Position numbers and translations under genes: made by a program. The notes under the pieces were generated by a model, which ran no database searches, was not told where the DNA came from, and saw nothing but the letters and a program-made list of their open reading frames with translations. Source: Acholeplasma equifetale ATCC 29724 (GTDB taxonomy: Bacteria; Bacillota_I; Bacilli_A; Acholeplasmatales; Acholeplasmataceae). Taken from it: a stretch of 64,000 nt of DNA. This document shows, piece by piece, positions 1 through 10,570 of the stretch; within the stretch, counting starts at the first letter, position 1; every line of letters starts with the position of its first letter. Where the stretch lies: contig NZ_JHXL01000001.1 of assembly GCF_000687735.1 (NCBI RefSeq), positions 124,001-188,000 on the forward strand, in the 5' to 3' direction.

Positions 1-207
1 TTAAGAGATGAACGTTCAATTATGACTGTTTCAAGTTTTTTAGATGGACAATATGGTGTTTCTGATGTTTATCTTTCTACACCTACAATTGTTGGACGTG
101 AAGGTATCTTAGAAATTTTAGAATTAACTTTATCACATCAAGAACAAATGCGTTTTAGAAAATCAGCCGATGTGATTAAAAACATTATTAAGGAGTCTAA
201 TTTATGA
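1..207 (+). CDS. ldh: L-lactate dehydrogenase, C-terminal part (5' end outside window)
   Basis: The frame is open from base 1 and ends with TGA at 205-207, giving the last 68 residues of a protein. The stretch LDGQYGVSDVY followed by a helix ending in IKNIIKES matches the C-terminal domain of NAD-dependent L-lactate dehydrogenases, which reduce pyruvate to lactate to regenerate NAD+ in fermentation. The catalytic His and the NAD-binding fold lie upstream of the window and cannot be checked. The stop overlaps the ATG of the next gene by 4 bases, so the two are probably co-translated. An ATG at 22 is internal, not a start. Confidence 0.9.
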   Translation, partial: LRDERSIMTVSSFLDGQYGVSDVYLSTPTIVGREGILEILELTLSHQEQMRFRKSADVIKNIIKESNL

Positions 208-836
208 ATATAGCAGTCATTGGTGCATCAGGTTTTGTTGGGTATGCTGTTACAAAAGAGGCATTAGAAAAAAATCATCATGTAAAAGCAATCTATCGAA
301 GAAATTCAATTCCTGAACATCAAAATTTAGAACAATTTAAAATGACTATTTTTGATCAAGAACAATTCAAACAAGTCATCAAAGATGTTGATGTTGTTAT
401 ATCTGCATATAATCCAGGATATTATCACGTCGATCAAAAATCACGTTATTTAGACGCATATGAAGTTATTTTTAATACCGTAAAAGCACTGAATAAGAGA
501 ATTATTGTAGTTATTGGTGCAACAACTCTCATTCAATATGATGGTGAATTGGTCAAACATGGATTTTATCCAAAACCATGGTTACATGCATTAGAAGGGC
601 CCGATGCTGTATTTGAAAAATATCGTTTTGATAAATCAATTAATGTAACATGGGTTTCACCAGCAGCAGAATTAATTGATGGAAATAAAACAATGAATTA
701 CCGATATGATACAGATCATTTAATATATGATCAAAACTTTGAATCAAGAATTTCTGTACAAGATTTAGCTCATGCAATTATTTTAGAAGCTGAATCACCT
801 AAATATGAAAAAATGCGTTTTACAATTGCATATTAA
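204..836 (+). CDS. NAD(P)-binding Rossmann-fold protein (NmrA/atypical SDR type)
   Basis: This 210-residue protein opens with a Rossmann dinucleotide-binding motif, IGASGFVGYAV (residues about 6-16), followed by a basic IYRR turn that suggests NADP preference. A VVISAYNPG segment and a VVIGATTL strand follow. This arrangement fits the NmrA-like/atypical short-chain dehydrogenase proteins (COG2910 type), which often act on or sense NADP and have poorly defined substrates. The classical YxxxK catalytic pair is not obvious. It overlaps ldh by 4 bases (ATGA), so it probably sits in the same transcript. The substrate cannot be assigned. Confidence 0.8.
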   Translation: MNIAVIGASGFVGYAVTKEALEKNHHVKAIYRRNSIPEHQNLEQFKMTIFDQEQFKQVIKDVDVVISAYNPGYYHVDQKSRYLDAYEVIFNTVKALNKRIIVVIGATTLIQYDGELVKHGFYPKPWLHALEGPDAVFEKYRFDKSINVTWVSPAAELIDGNKTMNYRYDTDHLIYDQNFESRISVQDLAHAIILEAESPKYEKMRFTIAY

Positions 837-854
837 AATAAATTCAATTATAAT
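826..854 (+). promoter_or_regulatory. Sigma-A-type promoter for the T-box operon
   Basis: TTGCAT (826-831) and TATAAT (849-854) are separated by 17 bases. The -35 lies inside the end of the upstream gene. The predicted start of transcription is just before the T-box leader. Confidence 0.65.
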
Positions 855-860
855 AAAACA

Positions 861-1101
861 AACGCGATGAAGTGAAGAGTAATTATATATGTTATTTTAG
901 CGACAAGTTGGTTGGTGAAAAACTTGATATGTATATAATGAAGGTCATCATGGAGCGGGTTTAATGAACATTTAGTAGTTAAACACGGGGAATTTAACCT
1001 CGTTATAAAAGTCAGAGTGCTATAGTACAAAACTATAGAACTAAGGTGGTACCGCGGATTTTAAATTCGTCCTTAAGATTTTTATCTTAGGGACTTTTTT
1101 T
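861..1101 (+). promoter_or_regulatory. T-box leader (tRNA-sensing, probably tRNA-Val)
   Basis: This is a non-coding leader of about 240 bases. The diagnostic T-box element AAGGTGGTACCGCGG lies at 1043-1057, directly before a terminator. Stem I can be drawn from GATGA (866-870) to TCATC (945-949), with an AGTGA-type internal loop near its base. A GTC triplet (944-946) in the 3' side of that loop is a plausible valine specifier, although it abuts the closing stem, so its exact placement is inferred. T-boxes bind uncharged tRNA and then prevent termination. The downstream valS supports valine specificity. The AAGG of the T-box can pair with CCTT (1071-1074) to form the antiterminator. Confidence 0.9.
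1069..1101 (+). terminator. T-box-controlled intrinsic terminator
   Basis: GTCCTTAAGAT (1069-1079) pairs with ATCTTAGGGAC (1084-1094), giving an 11-bp stem followed by seven Ts. It overlaps the CCTT needed for the antiterminator, so the two structures are mutually exclusive. Confidence 0.9.
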
Positions 1102-1121
1102 ATGGATGAGGATATAAAAAT

Positions 1122-1640
1122 ATGATTCAAACTTTAAAGGGTGAAAAAGTCATATTAAGACAACCACGTTATGATGATATTTTGAGTTATCATTATTATG
1201 CGAGTCATTCAATGGTAGGGCCAAATGCTGGATGGCTACCTCATGAAAATCTTGATGAATCAAAAGCTGCGTTAAAGTTTTTGATTATAGAAAAATTAAC
1301 ATGGGCAATTACAACAAAAGATGATGTTTTAATTGGAACTATCGGATTATATGATTTGAAATTAGATAAAGAAAAATCTTGTTATATTGGATTTTCTTTA
1401 AATTATGATTTTTGGAATCAAGGAATAATGACAGAAGCATTAAAGTTAGTTTTGGATTATTTGTTAAATCAACTTAAATTCAATAAAATTTATGCATCAT
1501 GTTATGAAGATAATTTTAGAAGCCAAAGTTTATTAAAAAAATTTGGGTTCAGTAAAATTAATGAAAGATTAGAATATCAATTAATATTTGAAAAAGAAAA
1601 AATGGTATATGATTATATGATCGAAAGGGGTTTATTATGA
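1122..1640 (+). CDS. GNAT family N-acetyltransferase (RimJ/RimL-like)
   Basis: This 172-residue protein starts with GEKVILRQPRYDDI, the usual beginning of RimJ/RimL-type GNAT enzymes. It carries an acetyl-CoA-binding segment around FWNQGIMTEAL (residues about 104-114) and the typical late motif YEDNFRSQSLLKKFGF. The family transfers an acetyl group from acetyl-CoA to amines, including ribosomal protein N-termini and small molecules. The gene lies directly behind the T-box terminator and its end overlaps the valS start by 4 bases, so it is the first gene of the valine-responsive operon. The acceptor is unknown. Confidence 0.88.
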   Translation: MIQTLKGEKVILRQPRYDDILSYHYYASHSMVGPNAGWLPHENLDESKAALKFLIIEKLTWAITTKDDVLIGTIGLYDLKLDKEKSCYIGFSLNYDFWNQGIMTEALKLVLDYLLNQLKFNKIYASCYEDNFRSQSLLKKFGFSKINERLEYQLIFEKEKMVYDYMIERGLL

Positions 1641-4213
1641 AAAAAGAACTCGAATCAAAATACGATTTTAGGAAAGTAGAAGAAAATCGTTATAACACAT
1701 GGTTGAATTTAGATTTGTTTAGAGCAGGAAAGGATAAATCTAGACAACCTTTTACAGTTGTTATACCACCACCAAATGTTACTGGAAAACTACATTTAGG
1801 ACATGCATGGGATACAACTATTCAAGATATTATTATTCGTCGTAAAAGAATGCAAGGTTATGATGCACTTTATTTGCCAGGTATGGACCATGCTGGTATA
1901 GCAACTCAAGCAAAAGTTGATGAAAGACTAAGAGAACAAGGTATATCTCGCTATGATCTTGGAAGAGAAAAATATCTTGAACATGCTTGGGGTTGGAAAG
2001 AAGAATACGCTTCTATTATTCGCCAACAATGGGCTAAATTAGGATTATCATTAGATTATTCAAGAGAAAGATTCACACTTGATGATGATTTAAATAAAGC
2101 TGTTAATAAAGTGTTCATTACACTTTATAATAAAGGATGGATTTATAGAGGCAACCGTATTATCAATTGGGACCCTGAAGCTAAAACCGCTCTTTCAAAT
2201 ATTGAAGTTGAACATATTGAAACAAAAGGTAAATTATACTATTTTAATTATCCATTAGTTGATGGGAATGGATTTATGACAGTTGCAACAACACGTCCTG
2301 AAACGATGTTTGCAGACCAAGCATTAATGGTACATCCTGATGATAATCGTTATCAATCATTTATTGGGAAACACGTTTACATCCCTGGGACAGAAATTCA
2401 AATACCGATCATTGCTGATGATTATGTTGATCGTTCATTTGGTTCTGGTGTTGTTAAAGTAACACCTGCTCACGACCCTAATGACTATGAGGTTGCAATT
2501 AGACATCATTTAAATATGCCATTATGTATGAATGATGATGGCACAATGAATGAAATGGCTTTTGAATTTAACGGTATGGATCGTTTTGAATGTCGTAAAT
2601 TATTAGTTGAAAAACTAAAAAATTTAGGATTAGTTCAAAAAATTGAAGAACATATTCATATGGTTGGATATAGTGAAAGAACAGGTGTTATGGTTGAACC
2701 AAGATTGTCTTTACAATGGTTTGTAAAGATGGATGGTTTAACAAAACAACTTCTTGAAAATAATCAAGTTGAATTTGTTCCTGAACGTTTCAAAAAGACA
2801 TTTGAAAATTGGATGAATAATATTCAAGATTGGTGCATCTCACGTCAATTATGGTGGGGTCATCGTATTCCTGCATGGTTTAAGGGTGATGAAGTTAAAG
2901 TACAAGTAGAGTGTCCTGGTGAAGGATGGGTACAAGATGAAGATGTATTAGACACATGGTTTTCAAGTGCTTTATGGCCCTTTTCAACATTAGGTTGGCC
3001 AAATGAAGAACATCCTGACTTTAAACGATATTATCCAACTGATGTTTTAGTAACTGGATATGATATTATCTTTTTCTGGGTTTCACGTATGATGTTTCAA
3101 GGTTATGAATTTACACATAAAGACCCATTTAAAACGGTTTTATTACATGGATTAATCCGTGATAAGGAAGGCCGAAAAATGAGTAAATCTTTAGGTAATG
3201 GTGTTGATCCAATGGATGTTATCGATACTTACGGTGCAGATGCCTTAAGATATTTTGTTGTTTCAAACTCAGCACCAGGTATGGATACACGCTATGAAAT
3301 TGAAAAAGTAGAATATTCATGGAATTTTATTAATAAATTATGGAATATTTCAAGATTTGTCTTCATGAATATTGATGATTATAACGTTGAGATTGATGAG
3401 GAAAAATTAACTATTTTTGATCAATGGATTTTAACACGTTTAAGTGAAACGATTGAAACTGTAGATAATTTTTATGATCGATATGAATTCAATGAAGCTT
3501 CTCAAACAATGACAAGTTTCATTTGGGATGAATTCGCAAACTGGTATCTTGAAATTTCAAAAGTATCACTACAAAATGAATCATTAAGAAAAAACACACA
3601 AGCTGTATTACTTTATGTATTAAAAGACATCATGAAATTATTGCATCCATTTATTCCTTTTGTAACAGAAAAGCTATTCTTAGAAATTTCAGATGAGCCA
3701 TCTATCATGATTTCTGAATGGCCAAAGAAAAAATATAAATTTCATGATTCAAAACAATTATTTAAAACATTTGAAGATGTTGTTACAAAGATTCGTAATT
3801 TAAGAAATGAATATCAAGTTGCATTATCTAAGCCATTAGATATTGTTTTAGATATAGATAATAATGATGTTTTAAATTTTGTTAAAAAGTATGAAATTTA
3901 CTTTATGAAATTTTTAAATGCTAAGACATTTAAAATCAATGAATATATCGAGAATGCGATTTTAATTACAACTTCATTTATCAATTTACATATTTTAAAG
4001 AGTGATTTAATTGATCCAAAAGCTGAATTAGAAGCTTTATTAAAGCAAAAAGATACATTAGAAAAAGAAATTATTCGTTCAAAAAATATGTTAGAAAACG
4101 AAAAGTTCTTACAAAAAGCACCAAAAGAAAAAGTATTAGAAGAACGTACAAAATACGATCAATACTTAAAGCAATATGAAGAAATTGTAAAGAGATTGGA
4201 AAAACATGTTTAA
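1637..4213 (+). CDS. valS: Valyl-tRNA synthetase
   Basis: This 858-residue class I aminoacyl-tRNA synthetase charges tRNA-Val. The ATP-binding motif HLGH is at residues 53-56 inside PPPNVTGKLHLGHAW, and KMSKS is at 514-518. The CP1 editing domain contains TTRPETMFADQALMVHP. WCISRQLWWGHRIP and WFSSALWPFSTLGWP are typical of ValRS rather than IleRS. The C-terminal 60 residues are a charged coiled coil, as expected for ValRS. It overlaps the GNAT gene by 4 bases and folC by 8. It is regulated by the T-box at 861-1101. Confidence 0.98.
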   Translation: MKKELESKYDFRKVEENRYNTWLNLDLFRAGKDKSRQPFTVVIPPPNVTGKLHLGHAWDTTIQDIIIRRKRMQGYDALYLPGMDHAGIATQAKVDERLREQGISRYDLGREKYLEHAWGWKEEYASIIRQQWAKLGLSLDYSRERFTLDDDLNKAVNKVFITLYNKGWIYRGNRIINWDPEAKTALSNIEVEHIETKGKLYYFNYPLVDGNGFMTVATTRPETMFADQALMVHPDDNRYQSFIGKHVYIPGTEIQIPIIADDYVDRSFGSGVVKVTPAHDPNDYEVAIRHHLNMPLCMNDDGTMNEMAFEFNGMDRFECRKLLVEKLKNLGLVQKIEEHIHMVGYSERTGVMVEPRLSLQWFVKMDGLTKQLLENNQVEFVPERFKKTFENWMNNIQDWCISRQLWWGHRIPAWFKGDEVKVQVECPGEGWVQDEDVLDTWFSSALWPFSTLGWPNEEHPDFKRYYPTDVLVTGYDIIFFWVSRMMFQGYEFTHKDPFKTVLLHGLIRDKEGRKMSKSLGNGVDPMDVIDTYGADALRYFVVSNSAPGMDTRYEIEKVEYSWNFINKLWNISRFVFMNIDDYNVEIDEEKLTIFDQWILTRLSETIETVDNFYDRYEFNEASQTMTSFIWDEFANWYLEISKVSLQNESLRKNTQAVLLYVLKDIMKLLHPFIPFVTEKLFLEISDEPSIMISEWPKKKYKFHDSKQLFKTFEDVVTKIRNLRNEYQVALSKPLDIVLDIDNNDVLNFVKKYEIYFMKFLNAKTFKINEYIENAILITTSFINLHILKSDLIDPKAELEALLKQKDTLEKEIIRSKNMLENEKFLQKAPKEKVLEERTKYDQYLKQYEEIVKRLEKHV

Positions 4214-5429
4214 GAACTTGGATATGGCCATCAATTGGGTTCAATCTCAAACTCGATTTAGACCAAAAGCTAGCTTGACTCACATCGAGCAAGCATTCAA
4301 ATTGATGAATTTAGATTTATCAGATATTAAAAAAATACATATTACAGGTACTAACGGTAAGGGCTCAGTTTCGATGAATATTACACAAATGCTCATGGAA
4401 CAAGGCTTTACCGTGGGTACATTTACATCACCTTATTTAGTTAAATTTAATGAAAGAATACAAATTAATAGAAATCCGATTTCTGATGATGATTTGCTGA
4501 ATTTAATCAATGATATTTATAACTTAAAGGAAGAATATTTAAATATTAGTAATGAATCATTATCTTTTTTTGAATTACTTACACTAGCTGCATTCAAATA
4601 CTTTTCGTTAAAATATGTTGATTATATGGTTATAGAAGTTGGAATTGGAGGATTATTAGATTCAACCAATATTCTTAATTATGATGTTTCAGTGATTACA
4701 AATATTGGTATGGATCATATGAAGCAGTTAGGTGACACAAAAGAAAAAATAGCTATTCAAAAATTAGGTATTTTAAAAGAAAAAGGTGTACTTTTTACAA
4801 CAGTTGACGAATCGCTTCATTCCTTATTTATAAATACTGCTCAAAAACTTCATGCAAAAATTAATATTATTGATTCTCATGCGATTAAAACAATTTCATA
4901 TATTCCGCATATCGTAAAATATAAAAATTATACATTTGAATTACCTTTACTTGGTGTTTATCAAAAAGATAATGCTATATTAGCTTATGAAGTTGTTAAA
5001 TATTTATTACCAAAAACTAAAGATGAAGAATTAATTGAATCTTTAAAACATGTTCAATATGCAGGCAGATTAGAAAATGTGAAAGATAATATATTTATTG
5101 ATGGCGCGCATAATGAACATGCTATAAATGCTTTAATTGAGAGCATTAAATTATTATTTTCAAATAAAAAAGTGTATATTTTATTCAGTGCTTTAGCAGA
5201 TAAAGAGCCTGAACATCTTATTGGTAAATTTGAAAATATAGCAGAAGGTATTATTGTAACATCATTTCCAGATGTTCGATTTAAACCATTAAATAATATT
5301 GGTTATTTATATATCGAAGATCCTAAAAAAGCATTAAATTTTATTCAAAGTAAAACAACAAAAGATGATGTTATTTTAATTACGGGAAGTATTCATTTTA
5401 TTGGATATATGAAGGCTCATATATTATAA
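4206..5429 (+). CDS. folC: Folylpolyglutamate synthase / dihydrofolate synthase
   Basis: This 407-residue Mur-ligase-fold enzyme adds glutamate to folates so that they are retained and used in one-carbon metabolism. The P-loop GTNGKGS is at residues 48-54. SPYLVKFNERIQIN is the family's folate-binding loop, and VIEVGIGGLLDSTN carries the metal-binding Glu. The C-terminal domain contains FIDGAHNEHA. The ATG overlaps the end of valS by 8 bases, which suggests translational coupling. valS followed by folC is a common order in Gram-positive bacteria. No folate-synthesis genes are visible nearby, so a role on scavenged folate is possible. Confidence 0.95.
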   Translation: MFKNLDMAINWVQSQTRFRPKASLTHIEQAFKLMNLDLSDIKKIHITGTNGKGSVSMNITQMLMEQGFTVGTFTSPYLVKFNERIQINRNPISDDDLLNLINDIYNLKEEYLNISNESLSFFELLTLAAFKYFSLKYVDYMVIEVGIGGLLDSTNILNYDVSVITNIGMDHMKQLGDTKEKIAIQKLGILKEKGVLFTTVDESLHSLFINTAQKLHAKINIIDSHAIKTISYIPHIVKYKNYTFELPLLGVYQKDNAILAYEVVKYLLPKTKDEELIESLKHVQYAGRLENVKDNIFIDGAHNEHAINALIESIKLLFSNKKVYILFSALADKEPEHLIGKFENIAEGIIVTSFPDVRFKPLNNIGYLYIEDPKKALNFIQSKTTKDDVILITGSIHFIGYMKAHIL

Positions 5430-5442
5430 AAAGAGGTAATTT

Positions 5443-6219
5443 ATGTTAGTAAATGGAATGATGATATTTACTGAATTATATTCGGTAGAAAATCCTAAAG
5501 GATTAATAATTTTAACACATGGTATCGCACTACATTCATCATACTATAAAAATTTAGTTAAAATGATTAGTGCTTCTGGATTTGATGTTTTAACATATGA
5601 TGTTAGAGGACATGGAAAATCACAAGGTAAACGTGGTGATATTGATAACTTTAAAACATTTACGAGTGATTTACACAAAATTGTTGAAACTAATCGTGAA
5701 AAATACTCTAAGATTATTTTAATGGGGCATTCAATGGGTGGAATCATTACTAATGCATATAGTGTTCAATATGATGATTATGATGCTTCTATAGTATTAT
5801 CAGCACCTACCGAACCACATAATTTTGGTATATTTAACTTATTACCATTATGGATGGTTGGTCAGTCCAAGGTAAAAACTAATTTTAAAGATTCAAGACT
5901 AAGCCATTTAACACCTTCTGATAATGTGGATCCTTATGCTTTAAAATATTTTACATTTAGATTAATATCTCAAATTACAAGAAAAGCACCACAATTCATA
6001 ACTAAAAACATTATAAAAATTCAAAAACCAATATTGATACTTCATGGAACCGATGATAAATTAGTTCCGATCTCACAAAGTGATAATTTTTATCACAAGC
6101 TAAGTGTTAAAGATAAAACATTTATACCAATAGAAACAGGATATCATAATTTGCATGATGATACAGTTACACCAATTGTTGGAGAAGTAATTGTTGATTG
6201 GTTAAATCGTCATTTTTAA
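5443..6219 (+). CDS. Alpha/beta hydrolase (monoacylglycerol lipase/lysophospholipase-like)
   Basis: This 258-residue alpha/beta hydrolase has the nucleophile elbow GHSMGG with Ser97. The likely acid is in HGTDDKLVP and the likely base His is in ETGYHNLHDD. LTHGIALHSSYYKNL supplies the oxyanion region. The pattern fits the Hydrolase_4 (monoglyceride lipase/lysophospholipase) family, which cleaves acyl esters of glycerol lipids. There is no signal peptide, so it is cytoplasmic. A ribosome site (AAGAGGT) precedes it, only 13 bases after folC. It is the last gene of the T-box operon, since a strong terminator follows. The substrate is not certain. Confidence 0.85.
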   Translation: MLVNGMMIFTELYSVENPKGLIILTHGIALHSSYYKNLVKMISASGFDVLTYDVRGHGKSQGKRGDIDNFKTFTSDLHKIVETNREKYSKIILMGHSMGGIITNAYSVQYDDYDASIVLSAPTEPHNFGIFNLLPLWMVGQSKVKTNFKDSRLSHLTPSDNVDPYALKYFTFRLISQITRKAPQFITKNIIKIQKPILILHGTDDKLVPISQSDNFYHKLSVKDKTFIPIETGYHNLHDDTVTPIVGEVIVDWLNRHF

Positions 6220-6247
6220 AAAGTTCGCCTAACAGCGAACTTTTTTA
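6218..6247 (+). terminator. Intrinsic terminator of the valS operon
   Basis: AAGTTCGC (6221-6228) and GCGAACTT (6235-6242) form an 8-bp stem with loop CTAACA, followed by a T run. Confidence 0.9.
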
Positions 6248-6249
6248 TT

Positions 6250-6287
6250 GAAATAAAAAAGTTATGCTAATTTGCCAGCATAACTTT
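6250..6287 (-). terminator. Intrinsic terminator of plsY
   Basis: AAAGTTATGCT (6258-6268) and AGCATAACTTT (6277-6287) form an 11-bp stem. Read on the minus strand it ends in a T-rich tract just after the plsY stop. Confidence 0.85.
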
Positions 6288-6292
6288 AATAA

Positions 6293-6967
6293 TTATTTTT
6301 CTATATTTTGGTTTTTCTTTTGACCAATCTTGTTTTCAGTACCGTGATATAATCGAACAAAGTTTTTTCGATGCATAAAGATTATGAGTGATACCATAAT
6401 TGACACACCGATAAGATTAACGATTTGAGTTAATAAATTATCTTCAATTATTGCAGTAACCCACATACCAACACCAACTAAGAATGTTGCAACTACAGAA
6501 CCTATTGATACATACTTTGTTGTAAAAGCAACTAAGAAGAAGATAGCAATTCCTAGTAAACCAACGATAGGATTAAGTGCTAGTACTGCACCAACTCCTG
6601 TAGCGACAGCTTTACCACCTTTACCACCAATAAATATTGAAAATATATGTCCTATTCCAGCAGCTACACCATAAAGAATTGATATATCAAATGAATTAAT
6701 ATGTGATAATGTATCAGATATTGGTGTGCCAGCGAGTACATAACGCACAATAATGATTGGTAGTGCACCTTTTAAACAATCAAGAAAGAAAACAGGAATA
6801 CCATATTTTTTTCCAAGTACACGTGTTACGTTTGTAGCACCAACATTTTTTGATCCATGTTCACGGATATCGATGCCTTTAAAAAGTTTAGGGATAACAA
6901 ACCCATATGGTACTGCACCAAATAAATATGAAATTAATAATGCGATGAGAATATAAACATATTGCAT
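6293..6967 (-). CDS. plsY: Glycerol-3-phosphate acyltransferase PlsY
   Basis: This 224-residue polytopic membrane protein transfers the acyl group of acyl-phosphate to glycerol-3-phosphate, the first step of phosphatidic acid synthesis. The three PlsY motifs are visible: SYLFGAVPYGFVI near the N-terminus, HGSKNVGATNVTR, and GGKGGKAVATGVG. The start at 6967 (ATG) is preferred because AGAGGT lies 9 bases upstream. A longer reading from TTG at 6985 would place the ribosome site inside the gene. It is monocistronic. The next step is probably carried out by a PlsC-type enzyme, and a divergent one is encoded at 14816-15586. Confidence 0.97.
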   Translation of the reverse strand: MQYVYILIALLISYLFGAVPYGFVIPKLFKGIDIREHGSKNVGATNVTRVLGKKYGIPVFFLDCLKGALPIIIVRYVLAGTPISDTLSHINSFDISILYGVAAGIGHIFSIFIGGKGGKAVATGVGAVLALNPIVGLLGIAIFFLVAFTTKYVSIGSVVATFLVGVGMWVTAIIEDNLLTQIVNLIGVSIMVSLIIFMHRKNFVRLYHGTENKIGQKKNQNIEK

Positions 6968-7054
6968 AAAATCTACCTCTTGCAAAGATTATAACATACT
7001 TATATAAAATAAGTATGATAAAATTACGATATTTTTTAAAATAGCATTAAAATA

Positions 7055-7083
7055 TTGACAGTGCCAATTCTTTGTTATACAAT
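7055..7083 (+). promoter_or_regulatory. Promoter of the heat-shock operon
   Basis: TTGACA (7055-7060) and TACAAT (7078-7083) have a 17-base spacer. The CIRCE operator begins five bases after the -10, so repressor binding would block initiation. Confidence 0.8.
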
Positions 7084-7087
7084 ATAT

Positions 7088-7114
7088 TTGGCACTAGGGA
7101 ATACAGAGTGCTAA
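7088..7114 (+). promoter_or_regulatory. CIRCE operator for HrcA
   Basis: The sequence TTGGCACTA, nine bases, then GAGTGCTAA matches the CIRCE consensus (TTAGCACTC-N9-GAGTGCTAA). The right arm is perfect and the left arm has two mismatches. It lies between the promoter and hrcA. An extra half-site-like AGTGCCAA at 7060-7067 is the inverse of the left arm. Confidence 0.92.
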
Positions 7115-7127
7115 AAGGTGGGATTTG

Positions 7128-8143
7128 ATGCTAACATCAAGACAAAAATTAATTTTAAAAGCAATTATAGATATTTATGCTGAAACTGCTGAACCTGTTG
7201 GTTCAAAGACATTGATGAATTTACCATATCTTAATTTTTCAAGTGCAACCTTACGTTATGACATGGCGGCATTAGAAGAATTAGGATATTTAGAAAAGAC
7301 ACACACTTCATCAGGTCGAATTCCATCTGAAAAAGGTTATAGATACTACGTAGAACATTTAGTGACAAGAGATTCAGATGTTCAAAATGTATATCCGCTT
7401 GTTGATGAAATTTTTGAAAGAAATCAATTAGCTCGTGAAAAAGCAATCGAAGAAGCGATTAAGTTATTAAGTGATTTAACTAATTACACGGCGGTTGCTG
7501 TTGGTCCTGACATTAATGATGCGCGTATTCAAAAAATAGATTTAATTCCGCTTGATGATAAAAATGCTGTCATATTAATAGTTACAGATAAAGGACATGT
7601 ACAACATCAACAGATACATTTAATTGATGATTTAAGCATTCGCGATGTAAAAGAAGTTATATCAACACTTAATGATTTATTGACTAGTCGTTATTTGCAT
7701 GATGCAATGCGTATTCTTAAAGAAGAATATGCTAAAAAAGAATTAGATCAATTCATGACTTTACAACGTCAACTAATCGATTCTTTCATCGAGGCATTTA
7801 GTAAATTCGCTAGTGAAACGTTTTACTTATCGGGTATAACAAATATCTTTGATCAACCTGAGTTTAGTAATGTATCACATATTAAAAAACTAATTGATAT
7901 GATGGATCGTAGAGAAATTGTAAAATTAATTGGTTCTCCTGAAGGGTTATCAATTAAATTTAAATCTGATATTGAAGTAATTCCATCAAATCAAATGACA
8001 GTTATATCAATGCCTTATTTTATCAACGAAGATGAAAAGGGAACAATTGCATTACTAGGTCCAGCACGTATGAATTATAAAAAAGTTATTCCACTTTTAG
8101 AGTATATTGCAGCAAATCTTGCAAAACTATATAAGGATGAGGG

Positions 8144-8147
<4 letters not shown>
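7128..8147 (+). CDS. hrcA: Heat-inducible transcription repressor HrcA
   Basis: This 339-residue repressor binds CIRCE and silences class I heat-shock genes, with GroEL as its usual cofactor. The N-terminal winged helix contains [12 protein letters not shown] and [18 protein letters not shown]. The following [17 protein letters not shown] is diagnostic of HrcA, and the GAF-like C-terminal domain has the typical [14 protein letters not shown] 7128 is chosen over the adjacent TTG at 7125 because AAGGTGG sits at a normal distance. It is the first gene of hrcA-grpE-dnaK-dnaJ and overlaps grpE by 4 bases. The CIRCE element makes it autoregulated. Confidence 0.97.
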
Positions 8148-10523
<2,376 letters not shown>

Positions 10524-10525
10524 TC

Positions 10526-10550
10526 AAACAGGGATATTTTTTCCCTGTTT
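10526..10550 (+). other. Hairpin between dnaK and dnaJ
   Basis: AAACAGGGA (10526-10534) and TCCCTGTTT (10542-10550) form a 9-bp stem with loop TATTTTT. No proper T run follows (AGTTTAAGG), so it is a weak terminator at best. It may instead be a processing or stabilising element that lowers dnaJ relative to dnaK. Confidence 0.6.
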
Positions 10551-10570
10551 AGTTTAAGGAAATTAAAAAT

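Noticed and set aside
848-1030. Minus-strand open frame of about 60 codons
   Set aside because: It lies entirely in the T-box leader, whose RNA structure explains the sequence. There is no ribosome site and no protein-like pattern.
10526-10550. Full terminator between dnaK and dnaJ
   Set aside because: The stem lacks a following T run and dnaJ has no promoter of its own that I can see, so it was listed as a hairpin only.
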